This document shows, one piece after another, positions 27,742-36,739 of a DNA stretch of 64,000 nucleotides. The notes beneath the pieces are model-generated. The model had not been told where the DNA came from. It did no database searches and saw only the letters and a program-made list of their open reading frames with translations. The stretch comes from Nostoc sp. PCC 7524. GTDB lineage: Bacteria > Cyanobacteriota > Cyanobacteriia > Cyanobacteriales > Nostocaceae. Position 1 is the stretch's first letter, and each line of letters begins with the position of its first letter. The stretch is from assembly GCF_000316645.1 (NCBI RefSeq), contig NC_019684.1, positions 1,116,001 to 1,180,000 of the forward strand, in the 5' to 3' direction. The position numbers were made by a program, and so were the translations under genes.

Positions 27742-28081
27742 TGGTTTTCCTGTAATGTATTGTGTGTGCGCCCATACCTTCCCTGCAAAAACTTTGATGC
27801 AGTAATTAAGAAGTGCCTTTCAAGGTAGGGCAACTTTTTTCTGATAACTGTATTTAATATAACCATATAACTATATAATAGTAAATCATGCGAGCTAATA
27901 ATAAGATTCTAAAATTAACCCTCTTGTGAATATTCAGAGGGTTGTAATTGCTCAACTAGGGTTAAAAATAGAGCCATCACTAGAGAGAGCTTCAGAAACT
28001 TTTATCTATGTAGCGATGGTGCGTATCAGGTTCAGACAACGCGCATAATTTTTGACTGGCTTCAACTTTTAAAACATCCTC
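27742..28081. other. Intergenic region with an 8-bp hairpin
   Basis: It contains AACCCTCT (27917-27924) inverted as AGAGGGTT (27936-27943) with an 11-nt loop and no long T run, possibly a weak terminator of the FdhF-like gene. Nothing else is recognised. Confidence 0.35.
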
Positions 28082-30337
28082 TTAAAGAAGCCGATGAGCT
28101 GTAATACAAACTGGAACTCTTTTGTAAGCAGGTGTGCCACTGTGCGGATCAACTTTTGCTTTAAATAAAACATTAGCTTCAGGATAAAACATAAAAGCTA
28201 CACCTTCAAGAATTGCCCCACCAATAATTTCAATATTTTCTAGTTCTCCCCCATCTCCTTTGACTGTGACTCGCTGATGTTCCTGGAATCCCGCTTTTTT
28301 TACATCCAGAGGATTCATTAAAATACAGTGCCGATGGGGCATTCCTCGATATTTATCTTCACTACGATAAACCACAGTATTATGTTGACCATAGCTGCGT
28401 CCTGTTCCTAAAATAACTACAATTCCTGGTTGATTTTCTGGCACACCAAACTCTGCTTTAGTTGGTAGTGATAATTGTGGTAAAGGTGTGACAAACATCT
28501 GCGCTTTGCCATCAGATGTGGTAAATTTCGGTTCATCTAAAATCCGTCCTGCAATCAGAAATTCTTGTTTTGTTTGGTCAATTGTGCCAATTTTTTCATA
28601 GCCCGGAATGGTTTTAGCAATTAATTCTCTCACATAAACTGTATCTTGCAGTTTACGCCAATTTATCGGTGTTTCACCATGTAAACGATGAGCAATTTCT
28701 GTGATTAATTCTATTTCTGAAATTAGATCAGCATCAGGTGGTTTCAAATGACTTTTACCTTCATCATTTAACCTTACAAAGTTATTACCAGATTCAGTTG
28801 TTGTTTTATGAGGATTTTCAAAGCGATTAAATACAGGTAATATTAAAGTTTGCTGTTTAGCTAATCCGTGAAAATGTCCTAAATTCGGTTTAGTAGCTAA
28901 GTAAAAAATGGTTTCTATTTGTGATAATGCCTGTTTTGCTTGCTGTAAGTCTGGATTGGCTGCATACAGATTTCCCCCTAAACAAAATAGTGTATCTATC
29001 TTTCCTAATTCTGCTGCTGTTATTAAGTCACGGGTATGATAACCAGGAGTTTCATTTAAGGGTTTACCTAATAGTTGAGATAGTGCTTGTTTGATTTCTT
29101 CCCGCAAGTTGACAGTGACACCCATTGAACCAAATCCTTGCACATTGGAATGTCCTCGAATGGGCATTGTCCCGGCACCAATTTTACCAGCATTACCTGT
29201 GATTAAGGCTGTATTGGCAATACTAAAAACATTATCTACACCGTTAGCGTGTTGAGTTATCCCCATAGCCCAAGCAAAAACTACACGCTCGGATTTACCA
29301 ATTATATAAGCTGTTGCTGTGATTTCTTCTGGGGATAAACCACATATATTAGTTATTTCATTCCATGATATATTATTAGCATAATCTATAATTTTCTGCC
29401 AATCTTTTGTATAGGATTTAAGATATTCAGTTTTAATTAAATTCTGTTCAACCAGGGATTTTTGTAACCCCACAAATAATGCCACATCACTACCAGGAAT
29501 TGGTTGTAAATATAAAGAAGATATATCTGAACCTCCTGTGAGCAAAGATTTGAGGGGAAATGCAGGAGATGCAAATTTAACTAAGCCGATTTCAATTTGG
29601 GGATTAATAATAATGACTTTACCGCCTCTTTCCCGCAATTTGATTAATTCGTTCATCAGTCGTGGATGATTTGCAGGTGCATTAGAACCAATTAAAACAA
29701 TACAATCACTATGTTTTAGATGCTCTAAGCTTACCATTGATGTACCTGAGCCGAAAACTTTTTTTAATCCTACTGTTGAAGGGGCGTGACACAAATCTGA
29801 ACAGTCTGCTAGGTTATTACTACCTAGCGATCGCATGAGTAATTGTAGTAAATAAGCAGCTTCATTCGATGAACGCCCAGAACTATAACTAGCAATTCGT
29901 GCTGGGGGTAAATTAAAGGCTTGTGTAGCGATATGATAAACTTCTTCCCAGCTAATCCGTTGATAATGAGATGAACCTGATCTGAGAATAAGAGGATAAG
30001 TTAATCTACCCAAGCGATCGCATTCTTGAGAAGTCAGTTTTTGTAATTCACTTATACTATATTTTTGGAAAAAATTTGGTTTAATTCCTGGTTGCAATTC
30101 CGCCGCGATCGCCTCTACACTTTTAGCACAGCGTTGTAAATATTCTCCCGCTTCATTAACAAATCCCCCTTTTTGTCCACCCGTACCCCAAGCACAGGAT
30201 AAACACGCACTTTTATGATTGAGAGTTTGCCATAATTGTAATCCTTGTGCTGAGAGAGTTTGTTCTACCCAATACTGAATCACAGGTAAACCACCCCCAG
30301 CCGGGGAGCTAGACTTGCTTTGAGGTAAGTTATCCAT
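28082..30337 (-). CDS. FdhF/YdeP-type molybdopterin oxidoreductase
   Basis: This 751-residue member of the bis-MGD enzyme family belongs to the FdhF/YdeP branch. The N-terminus has CLSCAWGTGGQKGGFVNEAG and a third Cys shortly after (LQRCAKS). The molybdopterin domains follow: NHPRLMNELIKLRERGGKVI, NVFSIANTALITGNAGKIGA and RGHSNVQGFGSMG. The C-terminal MopB domain contains GRSYGQHNTVVYRSEDKYRG. There is no Tat signal, so it is cytoplasmic. Relatives have been linked to formate oxidation or acid and electrophile stress; the substrate cannot be told from sequence. The nearby ModD and DUF2214 genes on the same strand form a loose molybdenum-linked cluster. Confidence 0.88.
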   Translation of the reverse strand: MDNLPQSKSSSPAGGGLPVIQYWVEQTLSAQGLQLWQTLNHKSACLSCAWGTGGQKGGFVNEAGEYLQRCAKSVEAIAAELQPGIKPNFFQKYSISELQKLTSQECDRLGRLTYPLILRSGSSHYQRISWEEVYHIATQAFNLPPARIASYSSGRSSNEAAYLLQLLMRSLGSNNLADCSDLCHAPSTVGLKKVFGSGTSMVSLEHLKHSDCIVLIGSNAPANHPRLMNELIKLRERGGKVIIINPQIEIGLVKFASPAFPLKSLLTGGSDISSLYLQPIPGSDVALFVGLQKSLVEQNLIKTEYLKSYTKDWQKIIDYANNISWNEITNICGLSPEEITATAYIIGKSERVVFAWAMGITQHANGVDNVFSIANTALITGNAGKIGAGTMPIRGHSNVQGFGSMGVTVNLREEIKQALSQLLGKPLNETPGYHTRDLITAAELGKIDTLFCLGGNLYAANPDLQQAKQALSQIETIFYLATKPNLGHFHGLAKQQTLILPVFNRFENPHKTTTESGNNFVRLNDEGKSHLKPPDADLISEIELITEIAHRLHGETPINWRKLQDTVYVRELIAKTIPGYEKIGTIDQTKQEFLIAGRILDEPKFTTSDGKAQMFVTPLPQLSLPTKAEFGVPENQPGIVVILGTGRSYGQHNTVVYRSEDKYRGMPHRHCILMNPLDVKKAGFQEHQRVTVKGDGGELENIEIIGGAILEGVAFMFYPEANVLFKAKVDPHSGTPAYKRVPVCITAHRLL

Positions 30338-30678
30338 ACTTAGCTAAATCTCAACTCGCTTAACTAACTATTATTATTGCTAAAAATTATTTAGCGTTGC
30401 AGAATAGAAATATGAATTAATGAGATAAGCAAAGCTTAATCCTTCGACTATTGCTATGGAATCTTATCGCGCCTTCATTTATATTATGTAATATTTTCAA
30501 CAGATAGAATTGCGTATTTAAATATAAGGACGCAGTCAGGATTAAGCATGAAGTTAATGTCTAAGGAAGTGCTGAAAGGGGCGATCACTGGGGTTTTCCT
30601 CTAAGAATAAAGAAAGCGATCGCCGATACCACACAAATCCTAAAATACTACTGGCTTCAATCACTAAATAAATTTTAT
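30338..30678. other. Intergenic region
   Basis: AT-rich, with one HIP1 site near 30617; no gene or repeat recognised. Confidence 0.4.
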
Positions 30679-30903
30679 TTATGAATTAGATGATTTATCC
30701 TGCTTCACCTTTTTAATTAATTCTATATAGATATTAATCTCACTAACTTCTACATCATGCTCAACTCTAGTTACTTTCCATCTTTCTCTTTGTAGGTAAA
30801 TTTCTTCTCCTATTCTAGGAACAAATTGGAGGTCATATAACTTTTTAACAAAATCTTTTTGGTTTTCTTCCCACAAGATGACTTTGGCTAATTCTCTGCT
30901 CAT
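30679..30903 (-). CDS. Small hypothetical protein
   Basis: The 74 residues read MSRELAKVILWEENQKDFVK and contain a beta-rich centre (PRIGEEIYLQRERWKVTRVE). I do not recognise a family. The start is well supported: GGAG lies four bases before the ATG (CAGGAGAAACATG). The protein is soluble, charged, and without cysteines. It stands alone between non-coding stretches. The IGEEIYL...WKVTRVEHDVE layout looks like a short SH3-like barrel, but this is only a fold impression. Confidence 0.6.
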   Translation of the reverse strand: MSRELAKVILWEENQKDFVKKLYDLQFVPRIGEEIYLQRERWKVTRVEHDVEVSEINIYIELIKKVKQDKSSNS

Positions 30904-31371
30904 GTTTCTCCTGTTTTGTTACTGAATTTCATCCAGTAATTTGATGACATATATTCAGTCAGTCTATCTTACTAATTCAACTCAATAACGTAGTTAAAAC
31001 CACATTATTTGCTAATAGTCATTTACCTATAGTTTATTCACTCTAAATTCACAGTAAAGATACCCAAGTATTTATACCAACAATCTCATCTATAGCAGGT
31101 GACAGGTGACAGGTTTAAAAGCCTCTGATGGTAATGGTTTTATGATTTCCTGATGTCCTAATCTCATAGTTTAGTTTTGTTTTTGAATAAAGGGGATAGC
31201 CGTTGTCAGACTTTTGATAAATGCCAGCTATGCCTCTGTGTATTAAGCAAAAATACTTTTAGCGTTTCCTAGTCTGCTGAGGTACAAATCTCTGCGTAAC
31301 TCTGCGCTTTACTCCGCGCCCCCCTGCGTTTCAAAATATTATTTTTACATCACTTAAGTGGGAATCACTAT
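30904..31371. other. Intergenic region with degenerate dispersed repeat
   Basis: It contains a GCAGGTGACAGGTGACAGGT duplication near 31097 and a CTCTGCGTAACTCTGCG-type stretch near 31290 that resembles intergenic repeats of this group. No coding frame is supported. Confidence 0.35.
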
Positions 31372-31623
31372 TTATTTGTAAATGTGCATAAATAAAGAAT
31401 AACCGCTAACTAAAAAAACAAATAATATGGTTGCAGAAAATATTACTACATCTCTGACTATAAATAAAATCCAATCTTTTCTAAGTTCTTGTTTAAACTT
31501 AAGTTCTCGCAGCTTTCGCTCAAGTTCTGCATCTTCTTGGGACTGTTTGTTTACTATTGATAAAGTTAGTGGATTTTCACCTTTATTCGTAATAATCTGT
31601 GATAAATCTTTTACATCTGTCAT
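31372..31623 (-). CDS. Small single-span membrane protein
   Basis: From the ATG at 31623 (MTDVKDLSQI) the protein has 83 residues: a soluble helical part rich in charges (DAELERKLRELKFKQELRKD) and one C-terminal hydrophobic span (VRDVVIFSATILFVFLVSG). The upstream ATG at 31653 was rejected because its extra residues overlap the end of the preceding gene. Only four bases separate it from the stop of the RHH-like gene upstream, so the two form an operon. The function is unknown. A charged coiled coil anchored by one helix, behind a small ribbon-helix-helix-like gene, could be a toxin-antitoxin-like or membrane-scaffold pair. Confidence 0.6.
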   Translation of the reverse strand: MTDVKDLSQIITNKGENPLTLSIVNKQSQEDAELERKLRELKFKQELRKDWILFIVRDVVIFSATILFVFLVSGYSLFMHIYK

Positions 31624-31627
31624 GCTG

Positions 31628-31855
31628 TTAGATGCCCACAATTTCAGTTTCAAGATTTTGATTATCGTCTACAATCCAGAGATGTTTACCTTTCTGCTGG
31701 GCTTCTACTGCTATTTCTAAGAGGGCGATGGCTTTTAGCAATACCTCAGCATTATCTTCATCCATCTGTTGTGCCAGATTGCTGATTGTTTCATATAATT
31801 CTAGCGATAAATCTAAATTTATTTGAATTCGTTGGTTTTTATTTTGTGAAGTCAT
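31628..31855 (-). CDS. Small ribbon-helix-helix-like protein
   Basis: A 75-residue protein starting MTSQNKNQRIQINLDLSLEL then YETISNLAQQMDEDNAEVLL. The order of one short strand (RIQINLDL) and two helices resembles ribbon-helix-helix DNA-binding or antitoxin proteins. The remaining part (LWIVDDNQNLETEIVGI) is unassigned. It is followed after 4 bp by a small membrane protein gene, so the pair should be co-expressed. Antitoxin, regulator or scaffold roles are all possible. Confidence 0.55.
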   Translation of the reverse strand: MTSQNKNQRIQINLDLSLELYETISNLAQQMDEDNAEVLLKAIALLEIAVEAQQKGKHLWIVDDNQNLETEIVGI

Positions 31856-32185
31856 GTCTATTCAATAAAATATTTGGTGTTGCTGATTAAAAACATGATA
31901 CAAATCTTTCTTTAATTACAACACAATAGAAAAAATATATTTCTAAAAATCAAACCACCAACTTTTAGATTGGTGGTTTTTTTGGGTTCATCGTGATCGG
32001 GTAGCAGGACTATATCGCATATATCACTATAGGGCAGGATAACTTCCAAACAAAAAGCGATCGCCTGCGCTCTTGTTAAGCTGATGTCATCTGTGCGTTC
32101 AGCCTGATTTGATCAAGCATTTTTGCGGCGAATTCGCTTCATAGTCTATTTTGTGCAGCCAACTCCAGTAGAGCGATAGTCGGGA
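31856..32185. other. Intergenic region with hairpin
   Basis: It holds the hairpin at 31952-31979 and one HIP1 octamer near 32059. A minus-strand frame of about 60 codons with an early stop is open here, but no recognised protein results. Confidence 0.35.
31952..31979. terminator. Bidirectional-looking hairpin terminator
   Basis: AAACCACCAA and TTGGTGGTTT pair perfectly (10 bp, 8-nt loop). A T run follows on the + strand, and an A-rich flank gives T's on the minus strand. It could end transcription from the minus-strand gene at 32186-32566. Confidence 0.6.
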
Positions 32186-32566
32186 TTAACTGCGGAGCCG
32201 ATTATTGTCTTGGAGATCGTCAGCACTTCTCTGAGCTGTGTCTGTGTAAACGGAACCCCATTGTTTTAGAGCTTCGCCAGATTCTTTAGCAATTCTTTTA
32301 GCTCTTTCTCCAGAAGCTTCTTCTGTTTGACGAGCTTCTTTGTTCCATTCTCCTGTAGTCTTGGGTCTATCAGCATCATCCTGATGTACAACTTTGTCTA
32401 ATCTTCTGGTTAAAGAGTCACTACTACGTCCAGCGTCAATACTAGAATCTAAGCTTGTTGTTAGCACTACAAAACCAACCAGGGCAATAGCAAAAAAACG
32501 CTTAAGTTCAAAGTTTTGATATATAAACTTGATAGTATTGATTGCCTTAGTAAACAAATTTGCCAT
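32186..32566 (-). CDS. Hypothetical protein with N-terminal membrane segment
   Basis: The 126 residues include one hydrophobic segment (FFAIALVGFVVLTTSLDSS, about 24-42), perhaps an uncleaved signal. The polar remainder is rich in Asp, Arg, Ser and Glu (DSLTRRLDKVVHQDDADRPK; EASGERAKRIAKESGEALKQ). That part is likely a helical or disordered extracytoplasmic or thylakoid-lumen tail. I do not recognise the family. The gene is monocistronic, with a hairpin about 200 bp downstream. Confidence 0.5.
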   Translation of the reverse strand: MANLFTKAINTIKFIYQNFELKRFFAIALVGFVVLTTSLDSSIDAGRSSDSLTRRLDKVVHQDDADRPKTTGEWNKEARQTEEASGERAKRIAKESGEALKQWGSVYTDTAQRSADDLQDNNRLRS

Positions 32567-32879
32567 TATTGTACTCCATCAACTGAATGTGAATAGCTTT
32601 CCATTTGTTAGAGCTTTATTGGTTAGCTAATAATCTAAATTAGTGATAATTCACTAAAAACATATGGGTTTGATCACCAATTTAGCTGCCACCAGCACAA
32701 TTAAAAGATTAAAACTAAAAAGATAGTTATCCATCTAACAAAAGTTATAAAGTATTCATAGATGAAGGAAGTTTTTTAATAGTGCTTCATAGAGTAATCC
32801 ACTTTGATCTTTTTACTTACAAAAAAGCCCCCAGAAAATCTGAGGGCTTAAGGGAAGGAGCGTTTTTCCGATGAGAAAA
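32567..32879. other. Intergenic region
   Basis: AT-rich leader of the preceding minus-strand gene; the terminator at 32825-32849 is the only feature recognised. Confidence 0.4.
32825..32849 (-). terminator. Rho-independent terminator of the M50 protease gene
   Basis: On the minus strand AAGCCC-(T)CAGA-TTTT-TCTG-(G)GGGCTT forms a stem and is followed by TTTTT, 31 bp past the protease stop. Confidence 0.8.
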
Positions 32880-34010
32880 CTATGCAGGGCTGGGTTCGGT
32901 ACTACTTTGCAGTAGTTGAATAATCGCAGCTTTTTCGAGAATTCCGACTAGCACACCGTTATCACGAATTACAGGCAGTGCCGATAATTTTTGTTGTTCC
33001 AACAGTTGCACTACTTCTAGTAATGGTTGATTTGATGGGATAGTGGTAGATTGAATTGATCGCATCACATCTCTGACTTGTGTTTCTGACCACAGTGTTG
33101 TATTAATACTCCGTAAGTCATCCAGAGCGATCGCACCCACTAATTGTCCTGCATCGTTGGTAACTAAAAACCGTTGCCAGTTGTTACCTTGGACAATTTG
33201 CTGATCTGCAAACTCTCTGAGGCTGAGGTGATCCGAGACAATTGGACTATTAATTGTCACTGCATCTGCTGCTGTCAATCCTGTGAGTTTTTCTTGCACT
33301 CTCGCAAATTGGGCTGCATTACCCGCATTTTGCAGTAAGAAGAATCCGATTAATAAATTCCAGAAGTTGGCGAAGCTACCAAACAAGAATAAGGGGATTA
33401 AACCAGAAGCGATCGCTACCCAACCAAAGATTTGTCCAACTCGGCTAGCAAAGGTAACACCTTTATAGGGTTTACCTGTAATTTTCCATACAATAGCTTT
33501 GAGGATATTACCACCATCCAAAGGTAAGCCAGGAATGAGGTTGAACAAAGCTAATGCCAAATTTACAGATGCCAGAACACCGAGAATAGCAGCTAAGGGG
33601 CCGGATATAGCAGTAGTCACACCGATTGCTGTGACAATACCGCATAACAGCAGACTAACTAAAGGCCCGGCGATCGCTACCCAAAAAGCTCCGGCTGGGG
33701 TTTTTGATTCTTGTTCTAAGCTAGCCAACCCACCAAAGATAAATAATGTGATTGAATTAACATTAATTCCCTGGCGGATAGCTACGAAGCTGTGTCCTAA
33801 CTCGTGGGCGACGACAGAGGCAAACAACAACAAAGCTGTCGTCAATCCTAGTATTAAAGCCAATCCCCCGGATAATTGCGGGAATTGTGCCATGAGTCCG
33901 CCACTATAAGTCCAAGTTACCAAGCCCAGAACTAGAAACCAAGACGGATGTATGTAAAAGGGGATACCGAAGAGATTGCCAACGCGAATTGTGCCATTCA
34001 TGTCGTTCAC
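32880..34010 (-). CDS. Site-2-type zinc metalloprotease (M50) with two CBS domains
   Basis: This 376-residue membrane protease has the zinc motif VAHELGHSFVAIRQG (HExxH, about residue 67-71) in a membrane helix and the third-ligand motif LPLDGGNIL (about 164). About six hydrophobic segments fill residues 20-230. The C-terminal part (about 250-370) is a CBS pair, with LREFADQQIVQGNNWQRFLV and VRDVMRSIQSTTIPSNQP. The M50/CBS architecture is typical of rhomboid-unrelated intramembrane proteases such as SpoIVFB-like enzymes, where CBS domains sense nucleotides. The substrate is unknown. It is monocistronic, with a clear terminator. Confidence 0.9.
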   Translation of the reverse strand: MNDMNGTIRVGNLFGIPFYIHPSWFLVLGLVTWTYSGGLMAQFPQLSGGLALILGLTTALLLFASVVAHELGHSFVAIRQGINVNSITLFIFGGLASLEQESKTPAGAFWVAIAGPLVSLLLCGIVTAIGVTTAISGPLAAILGVLASVNLALALFNLIPGLPLDGGNILKAIVWKITGKPYKGVTFASRVGQIFGWVAIASGLIPLFLFGSFANFWNLLIGFFLLQNAGNAAQFARVQEKLTGLTAADAVTINSPIVSDHLSLREFADQQIVQGNNWQRFLVTNDAGQLVGAIALDDLRSINTTLWSETQVRDVMRSIQSTTIPSNQPLLEVVQLLEQQKLSALPVIRDNGVLVGILEKAAIIQLLQSSTEPSPA

Positions 34011-34143
34011 CTTTGAGTTCAGCCGCGAGAGTTGTTTTTTACCCTCTCGTTGTTTCTAGTGTAACGAAGTATTAAGCAATTTTAATCTTTGTAACGGTAG
34101 TGGTGTCCGTCTATTGTGGTGCGGTTCTCAGGGATACAGGTAA

Positions 34144-34245
34144 GAGGCAATAGGCAATAGGCAATAGTTATTCTCCCCTGCTCCCCCTGCTTTCCCTGCT
34201 CCCCCTGCTTCCCCTGCTCCCCCTGCTTTCCCAATCCCCAATCCC
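34144..34245. repeat. Tandem repeats (GGCAATA, then GCTCCCCCT units)
   Basis: Three GGCAATA heptamers are followed by a series of nine-base units, GCTCCCCCT/GCTTTCCCT/GCTTCCCCT, and a short CCCAATC tail. Related to the unit at 2322-2360. Confidence 0.6.
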
Positions 34246-34306
34246 TACGTTTCTTTGCTAAGATTGCCAATGCAAAAACATTGAAACAGGGCAACTCTTC
34301 ACTACC

Positions 34307-35290
34307 ATGTCAACCACTGCACTTGACGGTAAAGACGCAACCGCTATCCAAGCCGCAACAGCAGGAGTTGCTGTGTGCGATCGCTCTTTTTGGGGACGTA
34401 TCCGTGTTTCTGAAGCTGATCGTTTGCGTTTTTTACACAATCAGAGTACCAATGATTTCCAAAGCCTGAAACCAGGACAAGGCTGTGATACTGTCATGGT
34501 AACATCTACAGCCCGCACCATTGATTTAGTCAGCGCCTATGTTCTCGATGATGCGGTGCTATTGTTAGTTTCATCTAAGCGTCGCGAGTATTTAATCCAA
34601 TGGCTGGATCGTTATATTTTCTTTGCTGATCAAGTGCAATTAACCGATGTTACCGATGAAACCGCTACTTTTAGCCTCATCGGCCCAGGAAGTGATGCTG
34701 TAGTTAAAAAGTTAGGTGCTGGGGCAATTATCGGTCAACCCTACGGAAATCATATTGTGGTAGATAGAGATATGATCATCGCTGTAGGTAGTGGCTTGGC
34801 TGCACCTGGATATACAATGATTTTGCCTGTGTCTTTAAAAGAGAAAGTATGGCAGCAGATTATAGAATTAGGAGCAGTAGAGTTAAGCGATCGCGCTTGG
34901 GAACATTTACGCATTTTACAAGGTAGACCAGCCCCAGATGCCGAACTCACCGATGAGTATAATCCTTTGGAAGTGGGTTTATGGCAGACTATTTCCTTTA
35001 ATAAAGGTTGCTATATCGGTCAAGAAACCATCGCCAGGTTAAATACATATAAAGGTGTCAAACAATATCTTTGGGGGATTCGTCTCAACAACCCCGCAGT
35101 CATAGGAGACACAATTACAGTTGGAGATGAAAAAGTCGGTAAACTCACAAGTTTGACTGCAACCCCTGATGGTTACTTTGGATTAGGTTACATTAAAAGC
35201 AAAGCTGGTAATGTAGGTTTAAAAGTACAAGTAGGAAACTCTGAGGGGGAAATAGTCGCTATCCCATTTGTTTCACACGAGTACCCTTAA
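34307..35290 (+). CDS. ygfZ: YgfZ/GcvT-type folate-binding protein
   Basis: This 327-residue protein has the GcvT-like fold and the YgfZ signature KGCYIGQETIARLN, whose Cys is essential in E. coli. The N-terminal RSFWGRIRVSEADRLRFLHN and LVSAYVLDD follow the tetrahydrofolate-binding folate/GcvT pattern. YgfZ assists synthesis or repair of iron-sulfur clusters. No signal or membrane segment is seen. It begins after a repeat and stands alone; the next gene runs the opposite way. Confidence 0.88.
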   Translation: MSTTALDGKDATAIQAATAGVAVCDRSFWGRIRVSEADRLRFLHNQSTNDFQSLKPGQGCDTVMVTSTARTIDLVSAYVLDDAVLLLVSSKRREYLIQWLDRYIFFADQVQLTDVTDETATFSLIGPGSDAVVKKLGAGAIIGQPYGNHIVVDRDMIIAVGSGLAAPGYTMILPVSLKEKVWQQIIELGAVELSDRAWEHLRILQGRPAPDAELTDEYNPLEVGLWQTISFNKGCYIGQETIARLNTYKGVKQYLWGIRLNNPAVIGDTITVGDEKVGKLTSLTATPDGYFGLGYIKSKAGNVGLKVQVGNSEGEIVAIPFVSHEYP

Positions 35291-35335
35291 AAATTTGATT
35301 TTTCTCCATCTTACTTTTCCCCCAATCCCCAATTC

Positions 35336-36172
35336 CTATATCTTCTGGGCAATATGAAAAGCCGAGAGAAACGAGACTGGAATACTGCTGATAGAGTGTT
35401 TTTCTAATACTTGTCTTAAACCAGCAAATAAAGAATTCCTTTGGTGGGTATCTAAAACTATGTATGGGGACAATGTACTTAAAAGCATCAGATAATCATC
35501 AATACTGTAGGTGATTTCACAAGGCAACTGTTCTGATACTAAACACTTAAACAAACCAGAATCAATTACAGCTTTGCCAAATCTTCTCAGTTGGTTTTGT
35601 TGAGTTTCTCTCTCTTCATACCTTCCCAAAGTTGGCGCTTGAGTCTGATAAACCTCATGGAAGGCTTCATAGATTTCATACTGTGGTTGAGGTGTCATAT
35701 TCCAAAGTAAAACCAAATATCCATCCTCTTTTAAGGCATCAGCTGCTTTTGCATAGCCAATCTCAGAGGAAACCCAGTGAAAAGAAGTTGCAGCTAAAAC
35801 AGCATTAAACTTTCCAGGCTCTAGTTGCCACTCTTCAAATGAGGTATTAGTAATTTCTACAGAGGGATATTGTATACAGTTGTGTCGAGCTAGCTGGCAC
35901 ATTTTTTGGCTAGGTTCAAGGCAAAGCATCGAGAAGCCCAATTGAGCAAAAGCCGTAGTTGCAGTTCCAGGGCCGCATCCTACTTCTAAAATTAGGGCAT
36001 CTTGTGGAAGTTGGGCTAACTCTACAGCACGGTGAATCAGTTCTTGCGGATAGCGAGGTCTTGTTTTGTTATAGGCATCAGCTACTTCGCTATACCAGTT
36101 TTTTCGCTGCTGCGAAGTGTAGATATTGGCTACTTGCCTATACCAATTTTTTCTTTGTTCAAAATCTTTCAT
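35336..36172 (-). CDS. Class I SAM-dependent methyltransferase with duplicated N-terminal segment
   Basis: The Rossmann core has the SAM site ALILEVGCGPGTATTAFAQL and the acidic end of strand 2 (LCLEPSQKM), then LAATSFHWV, the motif of the YcgJ/UbiE-like group. The substrate is unknown. The ATG at 36172 (MKDFEQRKNW) was preferred to 36217. Residues from there contain an exact 16-residue period: RKNWYRQVANIYTSQQ then RKNWYSEVADAYNKTR. At DNA level, GCTACTTCGCTATACCAGTTTTTTC is followed 48 bp later by a near copy, so a 48-bp duplication happened in frame. The length, about 278 residues, is normal otherwise. Confidence 0.82.
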   Translation of the reverse strand: MKDFEQRKNWYRQVANIYTSQQRKNWYSEVADAYNKTRPRYPQELIHRAVELAQLPQDALILEVGCGPGTATTAFAQLGFSMLCLEPSQKMCQLARHNCIQYPSVEITNTSFEEWQLEPGKFNAVLAATSFHWVSSEIGYAKAADALKEDGYLVLLWNMTPQPQYEIYEAFHEVYQTQAPTLGRYEERETQQNQLRRFGKAVIDSGLFKCLVSEQLPCEITYSIDDYLMLLSTLSPYIVLDTHQRNSLFAGLRQVLEKHSISSIPVSFLSAFHIAQKI

Positions 36173-36217
36173 ATGCTTTCTGAAAGCAAGCTTATTCCCA
36201 TCTTGGCAATACATCAC

Positions 36218-36739
36218 TGCAAAAAGCTACATCCAATGCGTAGCAATTTTTTATGTTCTATAACCTTATTTTGCAGCATAGAAATTGATTCAGGACTTAC
36301 GCAAGTGTGATCACTTTCTCGGTCATGATTCAGGTGGTGGGGTATTGCTAAAATATACAAATAAGGTATGGTATCACGATTATGAACAAATATCTGCCAG
36401 AAAAACTAGAGCTAGAAAGGCTCTAGCAGTTACTGGAAGAGAAAGTCAAGATACATAAAAGATTTTAAATAGTTCTTATTAAGAATAAATTAAATTATAA
36501 TACCAATTTACAGTTTATTAATATTCATTTGTATGGATGAGCAGCTGCAACAGTCATAATAAGTTGAATATGCTCACCCCTGTGGCAAAATACTTGACTG
36601 GTAGAGAAAGTCCCAAAAACCAACAATACCAGCCATATTAGATCACAGCAAACCCTAATTAGAATTTTAGCCACAGGAGAGTGAGCTTTTATCGTTATTT
36701 GACGGTGATTTGAAAGATAGCTGCAAGACAGCTGTAAAT
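36218..36739. other. Intergenic region
   Basis: It contains the half-repeat TTCAGGACTTACGCA near 36289. It also has a short frame from the ATG at 36383 interrupted after 14 codons by TAG, of no recognised family. Otherwise AT-rich. Confidence 0.35.
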
